From Planctomycetaceae bacterium (GTDB lineage Bacteria > Planctomycetota > Planctomycetia > Planctomycetales > Planctomycetaceae), in assembly GCA_020426085.1 (NCBI GenBank), contig JAGQQP010000113.1, positions 1 to 9,882 on the forward strand: DNA of 9,882 bases, in the 5' to 3' direction. Below, in pieces: positions 1-8,654 of the stretch. The notes under the pieces were generated by a model, which worked only from the letters and a program-made list of their open reading frames with translations, ran no database searches and had not been told where the DNA came from. Position 1 is the first letter of the stretch. The number at the start of each line of letters is the position of its first letter. The translations under genes and the position numbers were made by a program.

Positions 1-1983
<1,983 letters not shown>

Positions 1984-2061
1984 GTGTCGCGCGCTAAGAG
2001 AACTGCGTGCGGAATTCCCCCCTGTTTGCTAGAGGGAAATCGCTTCAGCCGGGAAAAGATG

Positions 2062-2090
2062 TTGACGTTTTTTCAATGAACAGATAGGAT
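2062..2090 (+). promoter_or_regulatory. Candidate sigma70-type promoter for ispE-spoVG
   Basis: TTGACG (2062-2067, five of six bases of the -35 consensus) and TAGGAT (2085-2090, four of six of the -10) are separated by exactly 17 bases. Transcription would begin near 2097, giving a leader of about 150 nt before ispE. It is the best promoter match seen in the window and sits between uvrA and ispE. Consensus use in this organism is assumed, not shown. Confidence 0.5.
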
Positions 2091-2099
2091 ACTTCCTGT

Positions 2100-2133
2100 G
2101 GTGATCGTCTTTGTATCACCTCGTCGTATACAA
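2100..2133 (+). promoter_or_regulatory. Overlapping inverted repeats at the predicted ispE transcription start
   Basis: GGTGAT (2100-2105) and ATCACC (2115-2120) form a perfect 6-bp inverted repeat around a 9-nt centre. It starts about ten bases after the candidate -10 box. A second perfect pair, TTGTAT (2111-2116) and ATACAA (2128-2133), shares bases 2115-2116 with the first, so the two stems would exclude each other in RNA. This could be a repressor operator or a leader RNA switch. The sequence alone does not decide between them. Confidence 0.35.
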
Positions 2134-2247
2134 GTCGAATCTTAATCAGGTCAAGCAGCTCTATTCTCTCACAACTCAAAAGGTGAGGACCTGTTCAATA
2201 AACGATGAAAGACTCGTTTTTAAGTAGGAATTTTGGAATTGTGACGG

Positions 2248-3165
2248 ATGCTATTCGCTTACTCCAATCCTGGCACCCTGACCGTTCAAGCTCCTGCTAA
2301 GTTAAATTTATTCTTAAGCATCGATGATAAACGCACCGACGGCTTTCACGAAATTACTTCGTTAATGCTCTCGGTAGGAATATACGACACTTTAGTTTTC
2401 ACGGAGGAACCTTCAGCAGAAGTCGAGTTGCGTGTAACCGAAGCCAATTCACTTCTCACTCCTTTCAAACAAAACCGGCAGCGTATCCCCGCGGGTGAAG
2501 AGAATCTGGTTGTGCGAGCAATCCGGTTGCTTCAGGAACAGACAGGGGAACGACAGGGAATTCGCATTGAGTTGATCAAACGGATTCCAGCGGAAGCCGG
2601 CCTGGGAGGGGGATCGAGTGATGCCGCTGCAGCCTTATTTGCTGCCAATAAACTCTGGCATTTGGGACTGTCGATTTCAGAACTGTGTGAAATCGCGGCG
2701 AAACTGGGCAGTGACATTCCTTTCTTTCTGACAGCCAGCCATAGTGCCGTCTGTCGCGGGAGAGGAGAGATTATTGAACCTGTTTCTGTTCCCCAATGTC
2801 TGCATTTTGTTGTTGCTCGACCCGAGTCGGGGTTATCAACGGCAGACGTTTATCGGCACTGTCGAGTGGGAAGCCACCCGAAAAATCTGGTTGAGGAACT
2901 GGTTGGCAATCTGGCTTCCGGTCAATTTCATGCACTATCCCGCCTGATGTTGAACGATCTGCAGGCACCCGCCGAAAAACTGAATTCCGATATATTAATT
3001 CTCAAAGATTACTTCTCAAAACAGTCCGTTTTGGGGCATATGATGAGTGGAAGTGGGACTGCCTACTTTGGAGTCTGCCAAAACAGAGCACAGGCATCTC
3101 AGATTGCTGCGCGATTACGATCCACAGTGAAAGGGCATGTATTTGTTGTCCAGAACCGCCTATAG
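2248..3165 (+). CDS. ispE: 4-diphosphocytidyl-2-C-methyl-D-erythritol kinase (IspE)
   Basis: Cytoplasmic GHMP-family kinase that phosphorylates the 2-hydroxyl of CDP-methylerythritol in the non-mevalonate isoprenoid pathway. The three family motifs are present: APAKLNLFLSI (15-25) with catalytic K18; the ATP loop AEAGLGGGSSDAAAAL from 115; and MSGSGTAYFG (266-275). LGSDIPFF carries D156, matching the catalytic Asp of E. coli IspE. At 305 residues it is close to the usual 280-300. ATG 2248 is fixed because an in-frame TGA lies at 2242-2244. Its ribosome site is weak, with only GGAA at 2235-2238. spoVG follows after 38 nt, so the two are probably co-transcribed from the promoter at 2062. The first part of the gene looks more AT-rich than the neighbouring uvrA. 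Confidence 0.97.
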   Translation: MLFAYSNPGTLTVQAPAKLNLFLSIDDKRTDGFHEITSLMLSVGIYDTLVFTEEPSAEVELRVTEANSLLTPFKQNRQRIPAGEENLVVRAIRLLQEQTGERQGIRIELIKRIPAEAGLGGGSSDAAAALFAANKLWHLGLSISELCEIAAKLGSDIPFFLTASHSAVCRGRGEIIEPVSVPQCLHFVVARPESGLSTADVYRHCRVGSHPKNLVEELVGNLASGQFHALSRLMLNDLQAPAEKLNSDILILKDYFSKQSVLGHMMSGSGTAYFGVCQNRAQASQIAARLRSTVKGHVFVVQNRL

Positions 3166-3203
3166 ATGAGCAATTTTAAATTTGGCACAAATGGAGTGAG
3201 GCC

Positions 3204-3866
3204 ATGGAGATCAGTGAAGTACGCATCAAGTTGATGAATGATCCACACGAAAGATTACTGGCATTCTGCTCAATTACTTTCGATGTCTCGTTTGTCATTC
3301 GAGATCTGAAAATCATCCAGGGAGCAAAAGGTGCCTTCGTGGCTATGCCCAGTCGCAAGCTGATGGACCGGTGTCCTAAATGTCACACCAAAAACCATCT
3401 CAGGGCTTCCTTCTGCAACCAGTGTGGCGTGAGACTCGATGAAAATCGAGCCGACAAAGATGACGCCGGTCGTGCCCGACTCTACGCAGACATCGCCCAT
3501 CCCATCAATTCCGATTGTCGCGAACTGATCCAGGAAGAAGTCCTGAAAGCCTACCAGGAAGAAAAAATCTCCGCGCAGCAGGAAGGTTATGTCTGCCGCT
3601 ACGACGATTTCGGCGAAGAAGACTTTGCCCGCCTGGGACCATACGAGGAAGACTACGAAGAGACACCGCTCTCACAGTCTCCCGCGTCGGAATCGACTCA
3701 TATTCGTAAGAATAATCAGGTTTTCCGTATCGACTCCGCAGAGTCCGATTCCGATCGTAGCCGCCCGCATCACACGGCAGCCGATCAACCCTCTCCCAAT
3801 AAAGTCAGCTCAAATGAAAACGAGGCCGGGGGAAAAGGGGATGCCTTCGGGTCAGGCATCGTTTGA
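3204..3866 (+). CDS. spoVG: SpoVG-family regulator with an inserted zinc ribbon and a polar C-terminal tail
   Basis: SpoVG proteins are small nucleic-acid-binding regulators, best known from Bacillus, Listeria and Staphylococcus. The N-terminal core ([36 protein letters not shown], residues 1-53) and the later ADIAHPIN segment (95-102) with the helix to about 116 match SpoVG closely. Between MPSRK and ADIAHPIN, where Bacillus SpoVG has a short loop, lies a treble-clef-like zinc ribbon: C57-x2-C60-x10-C71-x2-C74. After residue 120 comes an acidic, Ser-rich and probably disordered tail of about 100 residues, making 220 aa against roughly 85-100 in Firmicutes. The start at 3204 is supported by GGAGTGAGG at 3193-3201 and by the family N-terminus. 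Zinc binding is inferred from the cysteines. The link to ispE recalls Bacillus gene order. Confidence 0.94.
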   Translation: MEISEVRIKLMNDPHERLLAFCSITFDVSFVIRDLKIIQGAKGAFVAMPSRKLMDRCPKCHTKNHLRASFCNQCGVRLDENRADKDDAGRARLYADIAHPINSDCRELIQEEVLKAYQEEKISAQQEGYVCRYDDFGEEDFARLGPYEEDYEETPLSQSPASESTHIRKNNQVFRIDSAESDSDRSRPHHTAADQPSPNKVSSNENEAGGKGDAFGSGIV

Positions 3867-3882
3867 GTTCCGACGGGTTTCC

Positions 3883-3923
3883 GATTCTGCTATGCGGCAG
3901 TGCGCTGCAGTCATAGCAGAATC
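3883..3923. terminator. Long perfect hairpin between convergent genes, possible bidirectional terminator
   Basis: GATTCTGCTATG (3883-3894) and CATAGCAGAATC (3912-3923) are perfect 12-bp arms. Inside them GCAG (3897-3900) and CTGC (3905-3908) pair around a TGCG loop after a small internal bulge. The element lies 16 nt past the spoVG stop and 43 nt past the end of the opposing small gene, the expected place for a shared terminator. Neither side has a T-tract, so it is not a textbook intrinsic terminator. It could instead protect RNA 3' ends or bind a protein. Confidence 0.55.
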
Positions 3924-3966
3924 AATGACAGGTTCACGTCCTCAGGTTGTCCGTCCGTCATGACTG

Positions 3967-4248
3967 TTACATCATGAATAAGCCGACCACCATGATGGTA
4001 ATGCCGGTTGCTTTGGATGTCAGCATGTTCTGCAGACGATCCAGTACATTTTCGCTGGGATGGAAAGCGACAATTTCTTTCTTTTCGACCTCTTTTCTCA
4101 GTTCCGCATTCAGCCATTCCAGTACGGAAATGCTCAGATGTTGTCGCTGATCTGCTGCTGCCTCCTCAATTCGCTGAGAGTGCATTGCAGACTCTGGTTG
4201 GATTGTCTTCAAATCTTCTCCAGGCAGAGAAGTCACTAATTGTTGCAT
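3967..4248 (-). CDS. Small hypothetical protein with a hydrophobic C-terminal end
   Basis: A 93-residue reading frame of unknown family. The N-terminal third is polar (MQQLVTSLPGEDLKT). The middle is helical and charged (SVLEWLNAELRKEVEKKEI), and the end is short and hydrophobic (GITIMVVGLFMM), possibly a membrane-contacting tail. The start is bounded by an in-frame stop five codons upstream; no strong ribosome site is visible. Support comes from its placement: it fills an otherwise empty gap, converges on spoVG with a hairpin between them, and has a palindrome about 18 nt upstream. The protein composition is sensible, unlike the frames on the opposite strand. It could still be a chance frame, and no function is proposed. 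Confidence 0.5.
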   Translation of the reverse strand: MQQLVTSLPGEDLKTIQPESAMHSQRIEEAAADQRQHLSISVLEWLNAELRKEVEKKEIVAFHPSENVLDRLQNMLTSKATGITIMVVGLFMM

Positions 4249-4688
4249 GATAGCCCATTTCTATTCCGGTAAGTTACCGAAATCGTTCGTGGAAGACACC
4301 GTTCGCCGGGGTCAGATTGTTTGGTTCTGATGAGAAACAGTTTTCCTGTCAGGCGAGTCAGTCAAAGGAGAGTTTGTATTCTTTATCGGTAATTTCTGCG
4401 GTTTCTCCCGCATCTCTTCATTATTTTCTTAAGTAAATCTGCAGTGTTGAAGGAAGCTGTATCGATTATAGCTGTCTTGAGAGGCAGGTGGGGTGACTGG
4501 CGTTCGCCTGTGTTCAGATTGGATTTCGCGTCTCCGGTTTCTGGTATCAAAAGTGTGGAAAACGACTTGTGGATTTAACACGTCTCTTCACTTATATGTT
4601 GCCGGTATTGTACGTTAGAATGTTAATACAGGATGAAGTTATGCTTCAGATACGAATTTTTTCACGACTTTCCGGAAAGAGACGTTTT
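4249..4688. other. Long intergenic region between divergent genes, no convincing gene
   Basis: About 440 bases separate the minus-strand small gene from the DUF1080 lipoprotein. Visible elements are a palindrome at 4267-4279 with a matching half-site at 4386-4392; a small hairpin TGCGG-6nt-CCGCA at 4397-4412 followed by T-rich sequence; a direct repeat AGCTGT at 4455-4460 and 4470-4475 (15-base period); and a weak + promoter match, TTGCCG (4599-4604), 17 bases, GTTAAT (4622-4627), before the lipoprotein. Short frames here have no supporting features. A small RNA is possible but not shown. Confidence 0.4.
4267..4279. promoter_or_regulatory. Candidate operator palindrome CGGTAA-G-TTACCG
   Basis: A perfect 6-bp inverted repeat around one central base, 18 nt upstream of the start codon of the minus-strand small gene. 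The related half-site TCGGTAA occurs at 4386-4392, and TTACCGA (4274-4280) is its exact reverse complement. The short symmetric form suits a dimeric repressor such as a LacI, GntR or TetR member, but no regulator gene of that type is in the window. Confidence 0.35.
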
Positions 4689-5408
4689 ATGAAATCCCTG
4701 AATCGAATTCTCCCTCTGCTGTCACTGGTCTGTCTGCTGGCAGCCTGTTCCGATTCCGGTCCGACTGAAGCCCAGAAAAAGGAAGCCGCCGATGATGTTT
4801 CCGCCATCGATCTTCCCGAAAAAACGTTAGAATCGCTATTCGAAGTGGAAGATGGTTTCACGCTGCTCAGTCTGAAAGACTTTGAAGTTTTCAATGCGAA
4901 AACCAAAGAACCGGTCGAGGGGAAAAACTGGAGCGAAGCAGACGGCGTGATCTCCTGCAAAGGAACGCCGCGCGGCTATCTGTATTCCAACGAGTCATTC
5001 GGAAACTGCACGATCCGCCTGGAATACCGTTTCCCCGAATCCGCCGAGAAGAATGAAAATCCGAATACCGGATTCCTGTTGTTCATCACCGGCGAAAACC
5101 GGGTCTGGCCGAAATGCCTGGAAGTACAGGGTAAATTCGCTGAGATGGCCCACATCAAATCGAACAGCAAAGAGATCCAGCTGGATGTGACCGACGATGA
5201 AGCAGCCCGCGAAAAAGCCCGTCGACCGATTGGTGAATGGAATACGATTGAAGTCGTCTGCAAAGACGGCGCGTTGACATCAGTCCTGAATGGCACTCAG
5301 ATCGCGACTTCTAAACAGAGTGAATTGAAGTCCGGTTTCTTTGGCATCCAATCGGAAGGAGACGCCGTCGAATTTCGTAACATCCGCGTGCAGAAACTGA
5401 CCGATTAA
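4689..5408 (+). CDS. Lipoprotein with a DUF1080 / 3-keto-disaccharide hydrolase domain
   Basis: The family (PF06439) has a concanavalin-like beta-sandwich, and some members hydrolyse 3-keto-glycosides; it is greatly expanded in planctomycetes. From ATG 4689 the protein is 239 residues. It has a lipoprotein signal MKSLNRILPLLSL with lipobox LAAC, so C20 would be lipidated and the protein membrane-anchored outside the cytoplasm. The domain runs from about residue 55 to the end: FTLLSLKDFEVFN, the YLYSNESFGNCTIRLEYRF strands, NTGFLLF (126-132), WPKCLEVQ (140-147), GEWNTIEVVC and a final VEFRNIRVQKL. I chose 4689 because it gives a signal peptide of normal length and has GGAAAGAG upstream. ATG 4641 and GTG 4569 are in frame and would add 16 or 40 residues. 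ThuA follows after 92 nt. The substrate is unknown. Confidence 0.92.
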   Translation: MKSLNRILPLLSLVCLLAACSDSGPTEAQKKEAADDVSAIDLPEKTLESLFEVEDGFTLLSLKDFEVFNAKTKEPVEGKNWSEADGVISCKGTPRGYLYSNESFGNCTIRLEYRFPESAEKNENPNTGFLLFITGENRVWPKCLEVQGKFAEMAHIKSNSKEIQLDVTDDEAAREKARRPIGEWNTIEVVCKDGALTSVLNGTQIATSKQSELKSGFFGIQSEGDAVEFRNIRVQKLTD

Positions 5409-5411
5409 GCC

Positions 5412-5448
5412 TTTTGCTTTGCAAAATTCGCGATGTTCTCCTTAAAAT
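5412..5448 (+). promoter_or_regulatory. Candidate promoter with an overlapping inverted repeat upstream of the ThuA-like gene
   Basis: TTGCAA (5419-5424) and TAAAAT (5443-5448, five of six bases of the -10 consensus) are 18 bases apart. The perfect inverted repeat TTTTGC-TTT-GCAAAA (5412-5426) covers the -35 box, so a bound protein could block it. A second repeat, AATGAA (5446-5451) with TTCATT (5461-5466), surrounds the expected start point. The ThuA-like gene may therefore have its own regulated promoter in addition to read-through. The first repeat could instead be a weak stem ending the DUF1080 transcript. Confidence 0.35.
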
Positions 5449-5500
5449 GAATATCTGATTTTCATTCAATCAAAATACACTCAACTGTGGAGCGATCACC

Positions 5501-6358
5501 ATGAGTTTTCGATTTTTGACAACCTGCTGTCTGCTGGTTTGTGCTGTTCTGTCTTTCTCTGCTGATACGTATGCAGCAGAAGGAAAATCCCGGGTGCTGA
5601 TGCTCACTCAGAGCAAAGGTTACACGCACGGTTCCGTCAAACGGCAGGAAGAGAAACTGTCTCCTGCAGAAATCGCCATGATTCAACTGGGCAAACAGTC
5701 CGGGCTGTTCACCGTCGATTGTACTCAGGACGCCGCCGCAGATTTCACAAAAGAGAATCTGCAGAACTACGATATCGTCATGTTCTATACCACGGGCATG
5801 CTGCCGATCAAAGAAGAAGACATGCAGTATTTTCTGAACGACTGGCTCAAGCAGAAAGGCCACGGGTTTATCGGCTTTCATTCCGCCACCGACACCTATA
5901 AATCGTACGAACCTTACTGGGACATGATTGGCGGTTCGTTCAACGGGCACCCCTGGACCGCCGGGAACACCGTGACGATCACCGTACACGATTCCGATTT
6001 TCCCGCGATGAAACCGTTCGGCAAAGAGTTTCAGTTTAAAGATGAAATCTACCAGTACAAAAACTGGCAGCCGGAAAAAGTGCACGTGCTGATGAGTCTG
6101 AACATGGAGAAATGCAATCCGAAGAAACCCTATCAGGTGCCTGTCGCCTGGGCGAAAGAATGGGGCGCGGGCAAAGTCTTCGTCAACAACCTGGGTCACA
6201 ATCCCGAAACCTGGGCCAATCCCATGTTCCAGGATTCCGTCATCGGAGCCATCAAATGGATTCGTGGCGAAGCACCCGCTGCCGTTCCCCCCAATCCGGA
6301 ACTTTCCAAAAAAGAAGATGAAAAAGCGGCCGCCGCTGCAAAAACGGAAACGAAGTAA
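5501..6358 (+). CDS. Secreted ThuA-like domain protein
   Basis: ThuA-like proteins (PF06283) have a class-I glutamine amidotransferase-like flavodoxin fold. Rhizobial ThuA/ThuB take part in oxidation of trehalose and related disaccharides to keto forms. The protein is 285 residues. It starts with a signal peptide (MSFRFLTTCCLLVCAVLSF) and a probable cleavage after the Ala residues near 25-27, so it is exported. Family motifs: LTQSKGYTHGS after the first strand; the strand and turn GFIGFHSATDTY with H127; GGSFNGHPW (144-152) with H150; and NNLGHNPETW with H233. After residue 260 comes a Pro, Lys and Ala-rich charged tail. The ATG is supported by GGAG at 5489-5492. It lies between the DUF1080 lipoprotein and the SDR gene (33 nt). 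The catalytic role of the family is uncertain. Confidence 0.94.
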   Translation: MSFRFLTTCCLLVCAVLSFSADTYAAEGKSRVLMLTQSKGYTHGSVKRQEEKLSPAEIAMIQLGKQSGLFTVDCTQDAAADFTKENLQNYDIVMFYTTGMLPIKEEDMQYFLNDWLKQKGHGFIGFHSATDTYKSYEPYWDMIGGSFNGHPWTAGNTVTITVHDSDFPAMKPFGKEFQFKDEIYQYKNWQPEKVHVLMSLNMEKCNPKKPYQVPVAWAKEWGAGKVFVNNLGHNPETWANPMFQDSVIGAIKWIRGEAPAAVPPNPELSKKEDEKAAAAAKTETK

Positions 6359-6391
6359 TCCGTCTCTGAGTGGGAAAGAGGGAAAGCCAGC

Positions 6392-7075
6392 ATGTCGAAA
6401 GTGGTTGTCATCACCGGTGTAACCCAGGGACTGGGCCGCGCCATGACTCAGGCGTTGATTGCAGCAGGACACACGGTCGCTGGCTGTGGCCGGTCTGCAG
6501 AGAAAATTGCTGAACTGACAGATCAGTTCGGTGCGCCTCATCAGTTTTCGACCGTCGATGTGTCTGATGACCGTGCGGTCGCGAACTGGGCGACGACGAT
6601 CATTGATAAACTGGGGCCGCCTGATCTGCTGTTGAATAACGCCGCTGTAATCAATGAGAACGCTCCGCTCTGGGAAATCTCCGCGGACGACATCGATCAG
6701 ATTATTGACGTCAATATCAAAGGCACCATCAATACCATTCGTCACTTTGTCCCTGCAATGAGCGAACGCCAGTCGGGCGTCATTGTGAATTTCAGTTCCG
6801 GCTGGGGACGTTCGGCTTCCGCGGAGGTCGCCTCCTATTGTGCTACGAAGTGGGCCATCGAAGGTTTGACGCAGTCCCTGGCGCAGGAATTACCGCGGGG
6901 CATGGCGGCCATTCCCCTGAACCCCGGTATTATCAACACAGCCCTGCTGCAAAGCTGTTTCGGTTCGCATGCGGAACACTACGCGACCGCGGAAGAATGG
7001 GCCGAGTCCGCAGTCCCTTTCCTGCTGAAACTCTCTGCCCGGGACAACGGGAAATCGTTGACGGCTCCCGCCTGA
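6392..7075 (+). CDS. Short-chain dehydrogenase/reductase (SDR family)
   Basis: Cytoplasmic NAD(P)-dependent oxidoreductase of the classical SDR type, 227 residues (the family is usually about 250). Rossmann cofactor loop TGVTQGLG (8-15); an Arg after the second strand (GCGRS), which usually favours NADP(H); DVSD for adenine contact; NNAA (82-85), a variant of NNAG; catalytic S136, Y149 and K153 in FSSGWG and YCATKWA, with the normal Ser-Tyr spacing; and PGIINT after the sixth strand. The C-terminal substrate region is somewhat short. The start has a strong site, AGAGGGAAAG, at about 6376-6385. It lies 33 nt after the ThuA-like gene, so the two are probably co-transcribed. The substrate cannot be told from sequence; a sugar or keto-sugar is only suggested by the neighbours. 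Confidence 0.95.
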   Translation: MSKVVVITGVTQGLGRAMTQALIAAGHTVAGCGRSAEKIAELTDQFGAPHQFSTVDVSDDRAVANWATTIIDKLGPPDLLLNNAAVINENAPLWEISADDIDQIIDVNIKGTINTIRHFVPAMSERQSGVIVNFSSGWGRSASAEVASYCATKWAIEGLTQSLAQELPRGMAAIPLNPGIINTALLQSCFGSHAEHYATAEEWAESAVPFLLKLSARDNGKSLTAPA

Positions 7076-7211
7076 GTTCATTTCTCGCATTCCCTGCTGT
7101 AATTCTTGAATCCGGGGGGTGAATGGCATTTCGCGATCGGTTTGAGTAAACTCGTTGCAGTAAAAATACGAACCTCCACGATTTTCAACTGCATGCAAAA
7201 AGTCTTTCCTC

Positions 7212-8654
7212 ATGGCCAAATACTTTAAATATAAAATTCCCGCCGACGTGGTCGAAGATTCCGAACGACTGGGCTGTCCGATCCAGGTTTCCGATAATTT
7301 TGATGTGCTCTATCAACCGATTCAGATCGGCCATCTGCAGGCGAAAAGTCGTCTCGGCATTCAGCCGATGGAAGGCTGTGACGGAACAACAGACGGCTTC
7401 CCTGATGAATTGACTTATCGACGTTATCAGCGATTTGGCGCCGGGGGCGCCTCTCTGATCTGGGGAGAAGCGACCGCGATCGGACCGGAAGCGCGAATGA
7501 ATCCCCGGCAGTTGATGATCAATGAAAAAACCGCCTCTTCACTGGAGAAGATGCTGGCAGGTTGTCGCGACGCGCACGCAGAAGTGTTCGGTTCCACCGA
7601 CGGCCTGGTGATTGGCCTGCAGTTAACGCATTCGGGCCGGTTCAGTTTTGAAAAGCCTCTGCTGGCAACGCACGATCAGGTTCTCGATCCTCGCACTGTG
7701 GATAAATCAACAGGCCGCATCGTCGATGAGAGTTACCCGCTGCTTTCCGACGACGATTTGAAACGTATTGAAGACCAGTATGTCACAGCCGCAAAACTGG
7801 CGGAATCGATTGGAGTCGGCTTTGTCGATATCAAGCAGTGTCACCGCTACCTGCTCTCAGAATTACTGGCGGCGAAAAATCGTCCCGGTGAATATGGGGG
7901 TTCACTGGAGAACCGTACGCGGCTGGTGCGCAACGTTGTGAAACGCATTCGCGAAGAATGTCCCACGCTGGTGATAGGGACCCGTATGAATGGTTACGAC
8001 GGGATTCCCTATCGGGGCGCCGGCGAAGAATTCATCGGCGAACCCTGTCCGCATGAGCTGCCGCTGCAGACAGCATTCGGTACGAATCCGAACGATCATC
8101 TTCAGGAAGATCTGACGGAACCCCTGGAAGTCGCAAAGCTGCTCAAAGAGTGGGGCGTCAGCATGATCAACATCTCCAACGGGAATCCTTATGCGAATCC
8201 ACATATCGTCAGACCCGCCGAGTTTCCGCCGACTGATGGTTATCACGCTCCCGAGCATCCGCTGATCGGCGTGGCCCGTCATTTCCGGATTGCCGGTCAG
8301 ATTCAGGCAGCTGTTCCGGATATTCCGGTGGTCGGCAGTGGTTACAGCTGGTTGCAGGACTTTGCCATGCATGCGGCTGCGGCGAATGTGGAATCCGGAA
8401 AGATCTCCATCGTGGGAATGGGCCGCGCGACACTCTCGCAGCCTGAATTTGCGAAGCAGCTCCAGGAAGAAGGGAAACTCAATCGCAAAACCGTCTGTCG
8501 GACGTTCTCGTATTGCACGAACCTCATGCGCACGAAGGACCATCCTCTGGGACAGTATCCCACCGGATGTCCTCCGTTTGACAAAGAGGTTTACGATCCG
8601 CTTTGGAAAGAAGCGAAAGCAAAACTGGAAGCGAAGCAGAAGCCAGCTGAGTGA
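7212..8654 (+). CDS. Old Yellow Enzyme-like NADH:flavin oxidoreductase
   Basis: FMN-binding TIM-barrel oxidoreductase (PF00724), 480 residues. It has an N-terminal lead of about 35 residues; the first barrel strand with LGIQPMEGCDG; QLTHSGRFS (137-145) for flavin binding; YGGSLENRTR (from 228); GTRMNGYDG; and a phosphate-binding end region VVGSGYSW and GMGRATL. The usual active-site pair H-x-x-H/N in the EIHGAHGYLL motif reads DIKQCHRYLL here (206-215), so the first His is K208 while H211 is kept. The C-terminus carries C429-x5-C435-x17-C453, unlike the C-x2-C-x3-C-x11-C iron-sulfur motif of dienoyl-CoA reductases, and no FAD domain follows. ATG 7212 has no Shine-Dalgarno site. It sits 136 nt after the SDR gene, and its stop abuts that of the opposing parA. 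The substrate is unknown. Confidence 0.94.
   Translation: MAKYFKYKIPADVVEDSERLGCPIQVSDNFDVLYQPIQIGHLQAKSRLGIQPMEGCDGTTDGFPDELTYRRYQRFGAGGASLIWGEATAIGPEARMNPRQLMINEKTASSLEKMLAGCRDAHAEVFGSTDGLVIGLQLTHSGRFSFEKPLLATHDQVLDPRTVDKSTGRIVDESYPLLSDDDLKRIEDQYVTAAKLAESIGVGFVDIKQCHRYLLSELLAAKNRPGEYGGSLENRTRLVRNVVKRIREECPTLVIGTRMNGYDGIPYRGAGEEFIGEPCPHELPLQTAFGTNPNDHLQEDLTEPLEVAKLLKEWGVSMINISNGNPYANPHIVRPAEFPPTDGYHAPEHPLIGVARHFRIAGQIQAAVPDIPVVGSGYSWLQDFAMHAAAANVESGKISIVGMGRATLSQPEFAKQLQEEGKLNRKTVCRTFSYCTNLMRTKDHPLGQYPTGCPPFDKEVYDPLWKEAKAKLEAKQKPAE

Noticed and set aside
3840..3860. Hairpin GATGCC-9nt-GGCATC at the end of spoVG as an intrinsic terminator
   Set aside because: It lies within the last codons and is followed only by GTTTGAG, with no T-tract; the stronger hairpin at 3883-3923 is a better candidate.
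3589..3963. A 124-codon + frame overlapping the end of spoVG in another frame
   Set aside because: The spoVG frame is supported by family similarity. This one is rich in Arg, Pro and Ser, with no start signal, and runs through the hairpin at 3883-3923.
3911..4117. A 68-codon minus-strand frame overlapping the 93-residue small gene
   Set aside because: It begins inside the small gene, runs into the hairpin and has a less protein-like composition.
4569..4688. A longer N-terminus for the DUF1080 lipoprotein starting at GTG 4569 or ATG 4641
   Set aside because: Both starts put extra residues before a complete 20-residue lipoprotein signal. ATG 4689 fits best, although 4641 has an AGGATGAAG upstream and cannot be excluded.
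5462..6745. A 427-codon open frame on the minus strand, antisense to the ThuA-like gene and the SDR gene
   Set aside because: Both sense genes have clear family motifs and ribosome sites. The antisense product is rich in Phe, Gly, Arg and His with no recognisable domain, as expected from a codon-bias shadow.
7902..8543. A 213-codon minus-strand frame inside the flavin oxidoreductase gene
   Set aside because: It lies wholly within a well-supported gene and has no domain or ribosome site.
8496..8570. Iron-sulfur cluster site in the flavin oxidoreductase tail
   Set aside because: Only three cysteines are present, with spacing C-x5-C-x17-C, which does not match the four-Cys motif of dienoyl-CoA reductase or trimethylamine dehydrogenase.
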